Source: Actinomycetes bacterium (GTDB lineage: Bacteria; Actinomycetota; Actinomycetes; JAHEKZ01). From it: a stretch of DNA of 62,485 nt. The stretch's first letter is position 1. The number at the start of each line of letters is the position of its first letter. The notes beneath the pieces are model-generated. The model worked only from the letters and a program-made list of their open reading frames with translations. It was not told the origin of the DNA and ran no database searches. Shown piece after piece: positions 28,760 through 39,081 of the stretch. Both the position numbers and the translations under genes were made by a program. The stretch lies in the NCBI GenBank assembly GCA_027118455.1, contig JAJAYZ010000074.1, positions 1 to 62,485 of the forward strand, given 5' to 3'.

Positions 28760-29406
28760 TCGTCGGCCTCCCCGACCAGTTCGGGGGCTACCTGCCGCAG
28801 CAGCTCTTCGGAGAACGCGCCATGGCGCAGCAGCCGCGGCTCGCGCTCGGTGAGGTCGACCACCGTGGAGGGTGGTCCTTCCGGTAGTTCTCCGGCGTCG
28901 AGATAGATCGAGACATTGGTATCGAGCTGCGCCTGGGCGTCGTCGCAGGTTCTGGGTACCGGCTCACCCACCCGGTTGGCCGAGACCACCGCCATAGGGC
29001 CAACGCCTTGGAGCACCGCGAGCGCGACCGGATGAAGCGGCATGCGGACGGCGACGTGGCGGCCGTCTCCCCCGATATCCCAGTGCAGCGTCGACTGTTG
29101 ACCGCACAGCGCGGTGAGCGGACCTGGCCAGAAGCCTTCGATGAGCATCTCTCCTTGCGGATGGAGAACCCCGATGAGCGCTCGCGCCGCCTTGACGGAC
29201 CCGACCATGACCGGCAGGGCATCGACCCCGGCCCGCCCCTTGGCCGCGTTCAGCCGCTCGACGGCAACCGGCGAAAACGCGTCGCAGGCCACCGCGTACG
29301 ACGTCTCCGTCGGAAACACGATGAGCTGGTGTCGTCCGGCTGCAGCGATGGCCCGGTCGATGCCGCGGCTGCGCTCATCAGGGCGCGCGCAGTCGTAGCG
29401 AGGCAT
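28756..29406 (-). CDS. L-threonylcarbamoyladenylate synthase (Sua5/YwlC/TsaC family)
   Basis: A 216-residue YrdC-fold protein that makes threonylcarbamoyl-AMP for the t6A37 modification of tRNAs reading ANN codons. FPTETSYAVACDA, NAAKGRAGVDALPVMVGS, FWPGPLTALC and VAVRMPLHPVA are family blocks. A usual motif is SANxxGxP; here SANRVGEPVPRT. The ATG at 29406 overlaps the prmC stop by one base (TGATG); the longer upstream frame lies inside prmC and is rejected. prfA-prmC-tsaC is a conserved translation-factor cluster. Confidence 0.93.
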   Translation of the reverse strand: MPRYDCARPDERSRGIDRAIAAAGRHQLIVFPTETSYAVACDAFSPVAVERLNAAKGRAGVDALPVMVGSVKAARALIGVLHPQGEMLIEGFWPGPLTALCGQQSTLHWDIGGDGRHVAVRMPLHPVALAVLQGVGPMAVVSANRVGEPVPRTCDDAQAQLDTNVSIYLDAGELPEGPPSTVVDLTEREPRLLRHGAFSEELLRQVAPELVGEADE

Positions 29407-30287
29407 CAGCGAGCCGCACGCCGGGCCGAGACGAATCGGTCGCGGCCGGCCAGGTCGACATGGTCGGCGACGTCGAGCCAGGCGCCGGACTGAGTGAATA
29501 TCTTCGGCACTGAGTCGCCCTGCAGATCGCCGTGCTCGGCCACCACCCACCCACCCGGCCGGAGCAGGCGGGCCGCCGATTGCTCGACGAGCCGCAGGTG
29601 CGAGAGCCCATCTGGCCCGGAGTAGAGCGCCATGGCTGGATCGAACCTGGCCACCTCTGGGTCGCGCGGGATGCAGTCGTGCGGGATGTAGGGAGGGTTG
29701 GCCACGACGAGGTCCACCCGGCCGGCCAGCTCGGGAAGGCAGCCATTGATATCATCAAGGTGCGCTTCGAAGCCGTAGGCGCCGGCGTTGCGCTCCAACC
29801 ACGGCCCAGCCCCGGGATCGCGTTCGACCGCATGCACCTGGGCGCCCGGCGCCTCGACGGCGATGGCAGCAGCCATCGTGCCGGTGCCCGCACAGAGGTC
29901 GACAACGATCGGGTCTGCGACTTTGAGGCCGGCAAGCAGCTCAAGGCCCTGGCCCACGACCACCTCAGTCTCCGGCCGCGGCGAGAAGACGCCTGGCCCG
30001 ACTGCGAGGGTGACAGTACGAAAGTACGCCCAGCCTGTCAGGTGCTGAAGGGGGATTCGTTCGGCCCTGCGTGCGACGAAGTCATCAAAGCCCACCGGAA
30101 CGGGGGCATCGAGGTGGTTCCAGAGACCACCCCGCCCAACTCCGAGAAGGTGGGAGGCGAGCAGCTCGGCATCGACGCGAGGGGATGGCACGCCACTTTC
30201 AGCCAGATGTAGCTCTGCGGCCTGGAGCGCGTCCCGCAGTGACCGGCCCTGGCCAGCGGAGTGAGCGGTAGTCGTGAGGCTGGTCAC
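29406..30287 (-). CDS. prmC: Release factor glutamine N5-methyltransferase
   Basis: A 293-residue SAM methyltransferase that methylates the GGQ glutamine of release factors. [12 protein letters not shown] and the SAM loop [16 protein letters not shown] are conserved. The NPPY motif (residues 197-200, VVANPPYIP) binds the target Gln. The GTG start overlaps the prfA stop by 4 bp (GTGA), so it is coupled to its substrate's gene. Confidence 0.95.
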   Translation of the reverse strand: MTSLTTTAHSAGQGRSLRDALQAAELHLAESGVPSPRVDAELLASHLLGVGRGGLWNHLDAPVPVGFDDFVARRAERIPLQHLTGWAYFRTVTLAVGPGVFSPRPETEVVVGQGLELLAGLKVADPIVVDLCAGTGTMAAAIAVEAPGAQVHAVERDPGAGPWLERNAGAYGFEAHLDDINGCLPELAGRVDLVVANPPYIPHDCIPRDPEVARFDPAMALYSGPDGLSHLRLVEQSAARLLRPGGWVVAEHGDLQGDSVPKIFTQSGAWLDVADHVDLAGRDRFVSARRAAR

Positions 30288-31357
30288 GCGCCGCCTCCGG
30301 AGAGCTCAGCCTCGCGGTCTGCTTGCTTGCAGGCGTCAACGACGGCAGTGAGGTCTCCGTCGAGTACCTGGTCGAGGTTGTACGCCTTAAAGCCGACCCG
30401 GTGGTCAGATATCCGGTTCTCCGCGAAGTTGTAGGTGCGGATGCGTTCGGAACGGTCGACGGTGCGTACCTGGGAGCGGCGCGCGGCTGACGCCTCGGCG
30501 TCGGCTGCTTCCTGCTTGGCAGCAAGGATTCGCGCCCGCAGGATCCGCAGCGCCTGCTCTCGGTTCTGCAACTGAGACTTCTCGTTCTGACAGCTGACGA
30601 CGATCCCCGTCGGCAGGTGCGTGATCCGGACGGCGGAGTCGGTGGTATTCACGCTCTGCCCCCCGGGACCGCTGCTGCGGTAGACATCGATCCTGAGGTC
30701 ATTGGGGTCGACGTCCACCTCGACTTCCGCAGCCTCTGGCAGAACCAGAACCCCTGCAGCGCTGGTGTGAATGCGACCCTGGCTCTCGGTAACCGGCACC
30801 CGCTGAACGCGGTGCACTCCCCCCTCGTACTTCAAGCTGGCCCAGACGCCCTCGCCAGCAGTTGGTGCTCCCCTGGTCTTGATGGCAACGGACACATCCT
30901 TGTATCCACCGAGGTCTGACTCTTGGGCACCGAGCACCTCGGCCTTCCACCCCTGGCGCTCGGCGAAGCGCAGGTACATCCGCAGCAGGTCACCGGCGAA
31001 AAGGGCCGACTCATCACCACCTTCACCAGCCTTGACCTCGAGGATGACGTCTTTGTCGTCGTCTGGATCGCGAGGGAGCAGCAGCTCGGTGAGCCGGCCG
31101 GCCAACGTGGCTCGCTCATTTTCGAGCCGGGCTGCCTCTTCGGCGAAGGCGCCGTCCTCAGCGGCAAGCTCGCGGGCAGCATCGGCGTCACCGCCGACAG
31201 TCTTCCATCGCTGATACGCCGCGACGATGGGGCCGAGCTCGGCGTAGCGGCGCCCCAGGGTGCGGGCGCGTCCAGCGTCTGCGTGCACGCTTGGGTCGGC
31301 CAGCTGCCGTTCCAGCTCGGCGTACTCGGCAACGAGCACGTCGATCTGGGTGAACAT
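30284..31357 (-). CDS. prfA: Peptide chain release factor 1
   Basis: A 357-residue RF1 that ends translation at UAA and UAG. The GGQ motif is at about 232-234 in [16 protein letters not shown]. The stop-codon recognition loop region lies around 180-195 ([20 protein letters not shown]). ATG at 31357 is preferred because AGGAG sits five bases upstream; a GTG at 31363 in frame is an alternative. It follows the rpmE hairpin and leads the prfA-prmC-tsaC-ptp run. Confidence 0.96.
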   Translation of the reverse strand: MFTQIDVLVAEYAELERQLADPSVHADAGRARTLGRRYAELGPIVAAYQRWKTVGGDADAARELAAEDGAFAEEAARLENERATLAGRLTELLLPRDPDDDKDVILEVKAGEGGDESALFAGDLLRMYLRFAERQGWKAEVLGAQESDLGGYKDVSVAIKTRGAPTAGEGVWASLKYEGGVHRVQRVPVTESQGRIHTSAAGVLVLPEAAEVEVDVDPNDLRIDVYRSSGPGGQSVNTTDSAVRITHLPTGIVVSCQNEKSQLQNREQALRILRARILAAKQEAADAEASAARRSQVRTVDRSERIRTYNFAENRISDHRVGFKAYNLDQVLDGDLTAVVDACKQADREAELSGGGA

Positions 31358-31400
31358 GGTCACTCCTGGCGTAGCCGTGCGGATGGGGCAGAAACGACGA

Positions 31401-31432
31401 CGACGCCGCAGGCCCAGGGGCCGACGGCGTCG
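31401..31432 (-). terminator. Hairpin downstream of rpmE
   Basis: CGACGCCG (31401-31408) pairs exactly with CGGCGTCG (31425-31432), and an inner GGCC/GGCC extends the stem. It begins 10 bp after the rpmE stop in the direction of transcription. A short T-containing stretch follows (TCGTCGTTTCTG). It separates rpmE from prfA. Confidence 0.65.
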
Positions 31433-31441
31433 AACGCGAAG

Positions 31442-31648
31442 CTACTTCTTGCCGTACCGCTTCTCGAAGCGGGCGACCCGGCCTCCGGTGTCCAGGATGC
31501 GCTGCTTGCCGGTGTAGAAGGGGTGGCACTGCGAGCACGTCTCGGCACGGATCGCACCGTGCTCGGCGGTGCTGCGGGTGACGAACGTGGAGCCGCAGGT
31601 GCAGGTGACCTGGGTCGGCACGTAGGTGGGGTGAATATCGGGCTTCAT
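31442..31648 (-). CDS. rpmE: 50S ribosomal protein L31
   Basis: A 68-residue L31 of the zinc-binding (C+) form. The cysteines are in VTCTCGSTF and CSQCHPFYTGKQ, so the zinc site is complete. This is the form replaced by a C- paralogue when zinc is scarce. ATG at 31648 behind GAGGAG; the longer frame has no L31 similarity. Hairpins lie on both sides, which suggests its own transcript between rho and prfA. Confidence 0.97.
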   Translation of the reverse strand: MKPDIHPTYVPTQVTCTCGSTFVTRSTAEHGAIRAETCSQCHPFYTGKQRILDTGGRVARFEKRYGKK

Positions 31649-31766
31649 CGCTTCTCCTCGTTCGGGGCGCCGGGTCGTCTTGGCCAGGTGGCCACGTCGT
31701 GAACCGGAACCGCAAAGGATTGTGCCACTTGGGGTGGCGCCAGCCCAAACGCAGTCTTGGCCGACA

Positions 31767-31796
31767 CCATTCCCGACCGACATCGGTCGGGAATGG
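31767..31796 (-). terminator. Perfect 13-bp stem terminator after rho
   Basis: CCATTCCCGACCG (31767-31779) and CGGTCGGGAATGG (31784-31796) are exactly complementary with a 4-base ACAT loop. It lies 14 bp after the rho stop on the minus strand and about 118 bp before rpmE. No U-tract follows. A 13-bp perfect stem is the strongest hairpin I noted in the window. Confidence 0.85.
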
Positions 31797-31810
31797 TCAG
31801 CACCTCAGCG

Positions 31811-33517
31811 CTAGTCGGCGTCTCCGCTGAGCATGGAGCCTGGGGTGGTCTTCTGGACCTGGAGGAGGAACTCGGTGTTGCTGGCCGTCTCCTTCAGCTT
31901 CGAGAGCAGCAGCTCGAGTGACTGCTGCGACTCAAGCGCGTGCAGGACGCGTCGGAGGCTCCAGACCACCTTGAGCTCGTCGGCGGCCAGCAGCAGCTCT
32001 TCCTTGCGTGTTCCGGACGCGTCAACATCGACGGCCGGGAAGACCCGCTTGTCGGCAAGCCGACGGTCCAGCTTGAGCTCCATGTTCCCGGTGCCCTTGA
32101 ACTCCTCGAAGATGACCTCGTCCATCTTCGAGCCGGTCTCTACCAGGGCAGTGGCAAGGATCGTCAGCGATCCGCCGTCCTCGATATTGCGAGCAGCACC
32201 GAAGAAGCGCTTGGGCGGGTAGAGAGCCGACGAATCGACACCACCGGACAGGATTCGGCCAGACGCCGGAGCCGACAGGTTGTAGGCACGACCCAGGCGC
32301 GTCATCGAGTCGAGCAGCACGACGACGTCGTGGCCGAGCTCGACCAGCCGCTTCGCCCGCTCGATCGCCAACTCCGCAACCGTGGTGTGGTCGCCGGCTG
32401 GTCGGTCGAAGGTCGAGGCGATGACCTCGCCCTTGACCGTGCGCTGCATGTCGGTGACCTCTTCTGGTCGCTCGTCCACCAGCACCACCATGAGGTGCAC
32501 CTCTGGGTTGTTCGTGGTGATGGCGTTGGCGATCGCCTGCAGCACCATCGTCTTTCCCGCCTTGGGCGGGGAGACGATCAGGCCACGCTGCCCCTTACCG
32601 ATCGGAGCAACGAGGTCGATGACCCTGGTGGTCAACAGGTTTGACTCGGTCTCCAGTCGCAGTCGGTCCTGGGGATACAGCGGGGTGAGCTTGTTGAAGT
32701 CCGGGCGCTCCTTGGTGGCGTCGGGCTCGGCGCCATTGACGGTGTCGAGGCGGACCAACGCGTTGAACTTCTCGCGGCGCTCGCCCTCCTTCGGCTGGCG
32801 CACCGCGCCGGTGACGGCGTCACCACGGCGAAGGCCGTAGCGACGAACCTGGGAGAGCGATATGTAGACGTCGTTGGAGCCAGGCAGGTAGCCCGACGTC
32901 CGCACGAAGGCGTAGCTATCGAGGAGGTCGACGATCCCTGCAACCGGAACGAGTACGTCGTCAGGGCTGACCTGGGGCTCGCCTTCGGCAAAGCGATCAC
33001 GGGTGCCACGCTCGCGGTAGCGGTCGCGGTCGCGGCCACGCCGACGGCGCCGACTGCTGCGGCTGCCATCGATGTCGTTGCGGTCACCTCGGTCGTTGCG
33101 GTCCTTGGACTGCTCGGGCTGGTTTGCCTGCGCCGGACGCTCACTGGAGGAGTCGTCCCTGGCTGGCCTGGACTTCGATCTGGGCGGGGAGCTGGTTGCG
33201 TCCCCATTCTGTTCAGAACTATCGGCCCGGTCGGGTGAGTCGGGCGAATCGGTTCTTGCGACGGTCTTCGGCTTGCGGGTCGAGGCCCGGGTGCCCTTGT
33301 CGCTGTCGGAGGAGGCGCCGCGTGCTGGGGCGGTCTGCCCCTGCTTCTCACGGATTGCCTCAATCAGCTCACCCTTACGCATTCGGGTGGTGCCGGTGAT
33401 GCCGAGGCCAGACGCGACGGTCTGCAGCTCGGCGAGGACCATGCCGGACAGCCCGGGGCTCTTGCGACGACTGGTCGCGCCCTCAGTGGCAGGCATGGTG
33501 TCGGTAGTGTCGCTCAC
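31811..33517 (-). CDS. rho: Transcription termination factor Rho
   Basis: A 568-residue RNA-dependent helicase. The Rho N-domain ([30 protein letters not shown]) is followed by a long disordered insert of about residues 62-180 rich in Arg, Asp and Ser ([19 protein letters not shown]). Then come the RNA-binding OB fold ([15 protein letters not shown]) and the ATPase with Walker A SPPKAGKT and [10 protein letters not shown]. Such inserts are typical of high-GC Gram-positives and bind RNA. The GTG start at 33517 follows GGAAGGA; a TTG at 33532 would add five residues. It has a long leader. Confidence 0.96.
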   Translation of the reverse strand: MSDTTDTMPATEGATSRRKSPGLSGMVLAELQTVASGLGITGTTRMRKGELIEAIREKQGQTAPARGASSDSDKGTRASTRKPKTVARTDSPDSPDRADSSEQNGDATSSPPRSKSRPARDDSSSERPAQANQPEQSKDRNDRGDRNDIDGSRSSRRRRRGRDRDRYRERGTRDRFAEGEPQVSPDDVLVPVAGIVDLLDSYAFVRTSGYLPGSNDVYISLSQVRRYGLRRGDAVTGAVRQPKEGERREKFNALVRLDTVNGAEPDATKERPDFNKLTPLYPQDRLRLETESNLLTTRVIDLVAPIGKGQRGLIVSPPKAGKTMVLQAIANAITTNNPEVHLMVVLVDERPEEVTDMQRTVKGEVIASTFDRPAGDHTTVAELAIERAKRLVELGHDVVVLLDSMTRLGRAYNLSAPASGRILSGGVDSSALYPPKRFFGAARNIEDGGSLTILATALVETGSKMDEVIFEEFKGTGNMELKLDRRLADKRVFPAVDVDASGTRKEELLLAADELKVVWSLRRVLHALESQQSLELLLSKLKETASNTEFLLQVQKTTPGSMLSGDAD

Positions 33518-33792
33518 GCGATGTCCTTCCAAATGTTCCGGTACGTCGGAGATGACGCCGGAGGGGATCCTGACGCGTCATTCAGCGCCAAGGGGTAGTG
33601 CGTCGCCGGCGTCAGAGAGGCCGACGGAGACCGGTACCGGAGTGAAGGAACCTCAGTTGCTGGGCGATCAGAAAAGATTTCGGACTGAACCGGTTTCGGA
33701 GTGAAACAGCTTCGGTCGTACAATCGTCAGAATCTGAGATGAGGAAGACACTCGGGAGACCCGGTGTGATGCCACCTTAACACCTCGCGTCA
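33518..33792 (-). other. rho 5' leader region with a repeated 17-bp element
   Basis: No gene is seen in this gap (33518-33882) between rho and thrB. On the minus strand TTCACTCCGAAACCGGT (33689-33705) and TTCACTCCGGTACCGGT (33630-33646) are direct repeats differing at two bases, 59 bp apart. The second contains the palindrome CCGGTACCGG. rho is autoregulated through leader termination in other bacteria, so this may be a regulatory leader. I cannot define a promoter. The rest holds the thrB-side hairpin. Confidence 0.45.
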
Positions 33793-33809
33793 CCCCGGTG
33801 TCCCCGGGG
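33793..33809 (-). terminator. Hairpin after thrB
   Basis: CCCCGG-TGTCC-CCGGGG forms a 6-bp all-GC stem with a 5-base loop, 74 bp beyond the thrB stop on the minus strand. It could end the hom-thrC-thrB transcript before the rho promoter. A second possible stem, AACCC with GGGTT, lies closer to thrB near 33844-33859. Confidence 0.45.
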
Positions 33810-33882
33810 GGTCGAGATCTGTATCGGCGTGTCGCCATCTCTGCTTAACCCCCGCCGAAGGGTTGGGGGCTGGCTGATCCGG

Positions 33883-34794
33883 TCAGAGGGGCAGAATCTC
33901 GACGCCCTGACGGTCGGACTCCAGCTGGACCACCCTCCACCCGCGACGCGTTTGCGCCGCCAGATCAGGTGCCGTCGTCCTGTTGCTGAGCGCCAGGACC
34001 GTTGGCCCAGCACCAGACACGACGGCGGGCACCCCTGCAGCTCTGAGCTCGTCGACGAGCGCAAGCGAGCGAGGCATGACCGGGCGGCGGTACTGCTGGT
34101 GCAAGAAGTCCTCAGTAGCCACCATCAGCAAGTCGGGGCGATCAGTGATCGCGCGGCCCAAGAGCGCAGCTCGTGAGCTGTTCAGGGCTGCGTCGCCATG
34201 AGGCACGACATCGGGGAGCGCCCTGCGTGCCTTGGTGGTGCGCAGCTCGGTGCCGGGGATGAACGCGACGGGAAGCAGGTCCGGGTGCGGGTTTGACCTG
34301 AGAACCCCCACCTCTCCCCCGTCGGTCCAGGCCACCGTGAACCCGCCGCAGACCGTGGCGGCAACGTTGTCGGGGTGACCCTCCATCTCGGTCGCCACCG
34401 CCAGGAGCCGCTCGTCATCGAGACGCTCCTCGCCGCCCACCGTCAGCGCGCGTGCAGCAGCCAGTCCGCCGACGATCGCCGCTGAGGACGACCCCAGCCC
34501 TCGACCGTGTGGGATGCGGTTGAGGCAGCGCACCTCGAGGCCCCGCGGTCGACCGCCCATCCGGTCGAAGGCGGTGTTCATCGCCTTGATCACCAGGTTG
34601 CGTGAGTCCTTGCGGACCTTGTTGGCGCCTTCACCTGCGACGTCGAGGTCGAGGCCATCCTCGCCGACCCGCACAACAATCTCGTCGTAAAGAGACAGAG
34701 CCAGACCGAAGGAGTCGTAGCCAGGCCCAAGGTTGGCGCTGGTGGCTGGGACGCGCACCCGCAAGGTGGCGGCCCGGAACATCGGGGCCGCCAC
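33883..34794 (-). CDS. thrB: Homoserine kinase
   Basis: A 303-residue GHMP kinase that phosphorylates homoserine. LRVRVPATSANLGPGYDSFG is the family N-terminus and PHGRGLGSSSAAIVGGLAAA is the ATP-binding motif. EGHPDNVAATVCGGFTVAW and the C-terminal VVSGAGPTVLAL are conserved. GTG start overlaps the thrC TAG by one base; an internal ATG four codons later (MFRAATLRV) is an alternative. Last gene of hom-thrC-thrB. Confidence 0.96.
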   Translation of the reverse strand: MAAPMFRAATLRVRVPATSANLGPGYDSFGLALSLYDEIVVRVGEDGLDLDVAGEGANKVRKDSRNLVIKAMNTAFDRMGGRPRGLEVRCLNRIPHGRGLGSSSAAIVGGLAAARALTVGGEERLDDERLLAVATEMEGHPDNVAATVCGGFTVAWTDGGEVGVLRSNPHPDLLPVAFIPGTELRTTKARRALPDVVPHGDAALNSSRAALLGRAITDRPDLLMVATEDFLHQQYRRPVMPRSLALVDELRAAGVPAVVSGAGPTVLALSNRTTAPDLAAQTRRGWRVVQLESDRQGVEILPL

Positions 34795-35876
34795 TAGTCA
34801 GTCAACCCCAGCAGTGAAGCGGCGGCGCGCGCGTCGTTCTCCACGGTCACGGGCTGCGGAGCGCCGGCGATTGCCCAGTCAGGGTCCTTAAGGCCATGCC
34901 CGGTGACGGTGCAGACGACCCTCTGCCCGGAGTCGAGCAGACCGGCGTCGGACTTCTTGAGCAGGCCAGCGACGCCGGACGCCGAGGCCGGTTCGACAAA
35001 GACACCCTCCTGGGCCGCCAGCAGGCGATAAGCGGAGAGGATCTCGCGGTCGGTGACGGCATCAATCAGGCCACCGGAGTCGTCGCGTGCCTCGAGTGCG
35101 TACTGCCACGAGGCCGGGTTTCCAATTCGAATTGCGGTCGCCACCGTCGACGGCTTCGGTACGACCTCACCACGGACGATCGGTGCGGCCCCTGCCGCTT
35201 GGAAGCCCCACATTCGGGGACGGTGCGAGCTCATCGCGTCGTCGGCGTACTCGCGATAGCCCTTCCAGTAAGCAGTGATGTTGCCGGCATTGCCCACCGG
35301 GAGGGCGTGGATGTCTGGCGCATCCCCCAGCTGGTCGACGATCTCGAACGCGGCCGTCTTCTGTCCTTCGATCCGCACCGGGTTCACGCTGTTGACCAGG
35401 GCAACCGGGTACTGCTCAGAGAGCTCGCGAGCCAGGGTGAGGCAGTCGTCGAAGTTGCCGTCGACCTGCAGCAGCCGGGCGCCGTGGGCGAGGGCCTGGC
35501 TCAATTTGCCGAGCGCGATCTTGCCCTGTGGTACCAGGACGGCGCACACCATGCCAGCCCTGACGGCGTAGGCGGCTGCGCTGGCACTGGTGTTACCCGT
35601 CGATGCACAAATGACGGCGCGGGCTCCTTCTTCTGCCGCCTTCGAGATCGCCATCGTCATACCGCGGTCCTTGAACGAACCGGTCGGGTTGGCGCCTTCG
35701 ACCTTCAGCCATACCTCACAGCCAGTGCGCTCGGAGACAACGTTGGCTCGCACCAACGGAGTGCCGCCTTCTCGCAACGAGATCACCGGCGTCGCCTCAC
35801 TGACGGGCAGCCGTTCCCGGTACTCGGCGATGATTCCGCGCCATTGCTGGGTCTTTTGTGTCAACACAGTGCTCAT
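34794..35876 (-). CDS. thrC: Threonine synthase
   Basis: A 360-residue PLP enzyme converting O-phosphohomoserine to threonine. The PLP lysine is Lys69 in [14 protein letters not shown]. The phosphate-binding loop is [16 protein letters not shown]. The start ATG overlaps the hom stop by 4 bp (ATGA). Length and motifs match the short (bacterial) class. Confidence 0.97.
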   Translation of the reverse strand: MSTVLTQKTQQWRGIIAEYRERLPVSEATPVISLREGGTPLVRANVVSERTGCEVWLKVEGANPTGSFKDRGMTMAISKAAEEGARAVICASTGNTSASAAAYAVRAGMVCAVLVPQGKIALGKLSQALAHGARLLQVDGNFDDCLTLARELSEQYPVALVNSVNPVRIEGQKTAAFEIVDQLGDAPDIHALPVGNAGNITAYWKGYREYADDAMSSHRPRMWGFQAAGAAPIVRGEVVPKPSTVATAIRIGNPASWQYALEARDDSGGLIDAVTDREILSAYRLLAAQEGVFVEPASASGVAGLLKKSDAGLLDSGQRVVCTVTGHGLKDPDWAIAGAPQPVTVENDARAAASLLGLTD

Positions 35877-37168
35877 TCTCCCACCACGCGCATGATCGAC
35901 GTGATCTTCCGGACCGAGTCAAGACGCCGGAGGCTCTCGCAGGTCTCGGCCAGTTCCTTCTCCTGAGCCTCGTGAGTGACGATTTCCAGGCTGGCGTCGC
36001 CTCCGTGACCCTCTTGCCGCAGCGTCTCGATACTCACGTCGTGCTCGGCGAAGACGGCGGCTACCGAGGCCAGGACACCAGCCTTGTCGGTGAGGTCGAG
36101 CGCGATGTAATAGCGCGTCAACGACTCGTCCACCGACAGCACAGGAAGCGCCGCGTACGTCGACTCGCGGGGGCCGTGGCCCCCACTCATGCGGTTGCGC
36201 GCGACGGCAACAATGTCTCCGACCACGGCACTGGCTGTAGGTGCACCACCGGCGCCGGGGCCGTAGAACATCAGCTGGCCAGCGGCGTCCGACTCGACGA
36301 AGACCGCGTTGTACGCGTCACGAACTGCAGCGAGGGGGTGGTGGCGAGGGACCATCGCCGGGTGTACCCGCACGTTGATCCCGCGGCCATCGATGGACCG
36401 CTCGGCGACCGCAAGCAACTTGACGACGTGTCCTGAGCCCTTTGCGGCCGAGACGACATCGGCCGTGATTGCAGAGATGCCTTCGCAGTAGACGTCGGCC
36501 AGCGTGACGCGCGAATGAAAGGCAAGGCTGGCGATAATCGCGGCCTTGGCCGCCGCGTCATGGCCATCGACATCGGCAGCGGAGTCGGGTTTCTCGGCGT
36601 ACCCGAGCTCCTGTGCCTCGGCCAACGCGTCGTCGAACGAGGCGCCGCTCTCGTCCATCTGCGTAAGAATGAAGTTGGTCGTCCCGTTCACGATTCCCAG
36701 GACCCGCTGCACCCTGTCACCGGCCAACGACTCGCGGAGCGGTCGCAGCAACGGGATCGCGCCAGCGACGCTCGCCTCGAAGTAGAGGTCCAGGCCAGCC
36801 GCGTCACAGGCCTCGTGGAGCTCGGCACCATATTGGGCGAGCAGCGCCTTGTTCCCGGTGACGACGCTCGCACCCGAGCCGAAGGCGTCGAGGATGAGCT
36901 GGCGGGCAGGGTCGATTCCGCCCATGAGCTCGACAACGATGTCGGCGCCACGGCCAGTCACGAGCTCGTGCAGGTCGTCGGTGACCAACGAAGGGGCGAT
37001 CCAGGGGCCACGGTCGACTCCGATTCGCCGAACGCCGACCCCCACCAGTTCCAGAGGTGCGCCGATTCGGGCCGTGAGGTCAGGCGCCTGCTCGACCAGC
37101 AGCCGGGCCACCTCAGATCCGACGACACCTGCCCCGAGCAGTGCGATCTTGAGCGGCTCTGCGCTCAT
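35873..37168 (-). CDS. hom: Homoserine dehydrogenase
   Basis: A 431-residue NAD(P)-dependent enzyme that reduces aspartate semialdehyde to homoserine. The Rossmann motif is [11 protein letters not shown] near residues 9-19. [12 protein letters not shown], the [21 protein letters not shown] block and [11 protein letters not shown] are conserved. A C-terminal ACT domain (about 350-431, [21 protein letters not shown]) gives threonine feedback in relatives. ATG at 37168 after GGAGGA; the longer open frame starts upstream without homology. It leads hom-thrC-thrB. Confidence 0.97.
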   Translation of the reverse strand: MSAEPLKIALLGAGVVGSEVARLLVEQAPDLTARIGAPLELVGVGVRRIGVDRGPWIAPSLVTDDLHELVTGRGADIVVELMGGIDPARQLILDAFGSGASVVTGNKALLAQYGAELHEACDAAGLDLYFEASVAGAIPLLRPLRESLAGDRVQRVLGIVNGTTNFILTQMDESGASFDDALAEAQELGYAEKPDSAADVDGHDAAAKAAIIASLAFHSRVTLADVYCEGISAITADVVSAAKGSGHVVKLLAVAERSIDGRGINVRVHPAMVPRHHPLAAVRDAYNAVFVESDAAGQLMFYGPGAGGAPTASAVVGDIVAVARNRMSGGHGPRESTYAALPVLSVDESLTRYYIALDLTDKAGVLASVAAVFAEHDVSIETLRQEGHGGDASLEIVTHEAQEKELAETCESLRRLDSVRKITSIMRVVGE

Positions 37169-37220
37169 CGTTCCTCCCCGTCGGTCGGCTCCGGTCGTGG
37201 CCCAGAGCGTTCCCGAGCGG

Positions 37221-37604
37221 CTAGGCGTCGCCCCCGGGAGCTTGCAGGTCAAGCCTCCCATGAGCGACCACGCAGAACTCATGCCCCTCGCGGTCAGCCA
37301 TCGCCTGCCACTCCACCCCGTCGGCCGCGCCCGGCGTCCCCAGCCGCCGGGCACCGAAGGAATCAAGCCTCCGGATGTGAGCGCCTGGGTCGTCTAGGTG
37401 GACGTCAAGGTGCATCCGATTCTTCCCGCTGCGCTCCTCGGGGACAGGCTGCAGGATCAGGATCGGCCCTGGCGGCTCACCATCGGCTGGAGCCAAAATG
37501 CGGTACCCCTCAGCCCGGTCGACCAGCCGGTAGCCGAACGCCGATCCCCAGAACGGCACCAGGAAGTGGGGGTCCCGACAGTCCAGAACTACCGAAACAG
37601 CCAT
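37221..37604 (-). CDS. VOC family protein (glyoxalase-like)
   Basis: A 127-residue single glyoxalase/bleomycin-resistance-fold protein of the glyoxalase_6 type. VSVVLDCRDPHFLVPFWGSAFGY is the first beta-alpha unit, NRMHLDVHLDDPGAHIRRL the second. His in MHLDVHL and Glu in REGHEFCVV are likely metal-site residues. Substrate unknown. It lies between lysA and hom, a spot where no such gene is required for lysine or threonine synthesis. Confidence 0.8.
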   Translation of the reverse strand: MAVSVVLDCRDPHFLVPFWGSAFGYRLVDRAEGYRILAPADGEPPGPILILQPVPEERSGKNRMHLDVHLDDPGAHIRRLDSFGARRLGTPGAADGVEWQAMADREGHEFCVVAHGRLDLQAPGGDA

Positions 37605-37629
37605 GCGGCAACCCTAGGCGCATCCGAGG

Positions 37630-38991
37630 TCACGCGCCGGTGTCGAGCGCCAGCAGGTCGTCAACGGTTTCGCGTCGGATCAGCACCCGTGGCTCGCCGG
37701 ACGCCGAAACGGCGACCACCGGGGGTCGGCCCAGAAGGTTGTAGGTCGAGGCCATGCTTCGGCAGTAGGCGCCGGTAGCAGCCACGGCCAGGAGGTCATC
37801 GGCCCGTACGTCGTCCGGCAACCAAGCATCGCGCACCACGATGTCACCGCTCTCACAGTGCTTCCCAACGACTCGGGCCAACATGGGCGCGGCATCGGAA
37901 TGCCGATCGGCCACTACGACGGTGTAGTCGGCGTCATAGGGCGCCGTGCGTGGGTTGTCACTCATCCCGCCGTCGACACTGACGTACGTCCGTGAAGCTC
38001 CGGCGTCCAACGCCACGTGCTTGACGGTGCCGACCTCGTACACCGTCACCATGCTCGGGCCCACCAGCGCACGGCCGGGTTCGACGGCCAGCCGCGGCAC
38101 CGAGAGCACGTAGGCCCGACACTCGCGCTCGACGATCGCGTGAAGGCCGATCGCGACGTCGTGGGTGTTTGCGGGGTCATCGGAGTGCACATAGGCGATG
38201 CCGAGACCGCCCCCCAGATTGAGCTCGGCGAGCTCGATACCGTGACGCGCCCGCACGTCGGCCAAGAGCTCGACGGCTCGGTGCGCCGCGACCTCGAAGC
38301 CCGATGTATCGAAGATTTGTGAGCCGATGTGGGAGTGCACCCCCACCAGCTCGAGCGACGGCTGCAAGAGGACGAGTTCGATGGCCCGCGCCGCGGCCCC
38401 AGAGGCGAGCGAGAAACCGAACTTCTGATCCTCATGGGCAGTGGCAATGAACTCGTGAGTGTGCGCTTCGACGCCGACCGTCACGCGCACCAGCACCCGT
38501 TGCCGAACTCCTGCCTCCTCTGCGCAACGCGCCAGCCTGCGGATCTCCTCGGTCGAGTCGATGACGACCCGTCCAACGCCCAGGCCGACGGCACGCGTCA
38601 GCTCATCGACCGACTTGTTGTTCCCGTGGAACAAGACCCGATCCACCGGGAACCGCGCTCGTTCGGCAACGGCGAGCTCTCCCCCGGTTACGACGTCGAG
38701 CCCCGGCCCCTCCTCTGCCACCCACCTCAGGAGCTCCACGCTGCTGAACGCCTTGCTGGCGTAGTAGACGTCGGTGCCGGTGAATGCATCGGCATACGCA
38801 CGGGACCGACCACGAAAGTCATCCTCGTCGAACAGGAGCACAGGGGTGCCGAAAGAGCGCGCGAGGCTCGAGACCACGTGCCCGTGCAACTGGAGCTCAC
38901 CCGATTCCGCTCGCCGCACACCGTCCGGCCATACATGGCCACTGAGCGCGTTGAGATCGCCATGCCGAGGGCCAGCGGGATGGGCGCGCAT
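37630..38991 (-). CDS. lysA: Diaminopimelate decarboxylase
   Basis: A 453-residue alanine-racemase-fold PLP enzyme making lysine from meso-DAP. The PLP lysine is Lys80 in [39 protein letters not shown], and C-terminal CESGDIV with the acid of the partner active site are conserved. ATG at 38991. In actinomycetes lysA lies between argS and hom as here; the argS-lysA gap carries a decayed gene. Confidence 0.96.
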   Translation of the reverse strand: MRAHPAGPRHGDLNALSGHVWPDGVRRAESGELQLHGHVVSSLARSFGTPVLLFDEDDFRGRSRAYADAFTGTDVYYASKAFSSVELLRWVAEEGPGLDVVTGGELAVAERARFPVDRVLFHGNNKSVDELTRAVGLGVGRVVIDSTEEIRRLARCAEEAGVRQRVLVRVTVGVEAHTHEFIATAHEDQKFGFSLASGAAARAIELVLLQPSLELVGVHSHIGSQIFDTSGFEVAAHRAVELLADVRARHGIELAELNLGGGLGIAYVHSDDPANTHDVAIGLHAIVERECRAYVLSVPRLAVEPGRALVGPSMVTVYEVGTVKHVALDAGASRTYVSVDGGMSDNPRTAPYDADYTVVVADRHSDAAPMLARVVGKHCESGDIVVRDAWLPDDVRADDLLAVAATGAYCRSMASTYNLLGRPPVVAVSASGEPRVLIRRETVDDLLALDTGA

Positions 38992-39081
38992 CGGTGGAAC
39001 TCCTTGCGGTTCGGCGATCAGTTCGGGCTGGCGAAGTGACGAGCCTCGTGCGACGCGTCGGCTGGCCTTCGGGTCGTCCCG

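Noticed and set aside
36515..37744. 409-residue plus-strand open frame
   Set aside because: It runs antisense across hom and the VOC gene and is compositionally a shadow.
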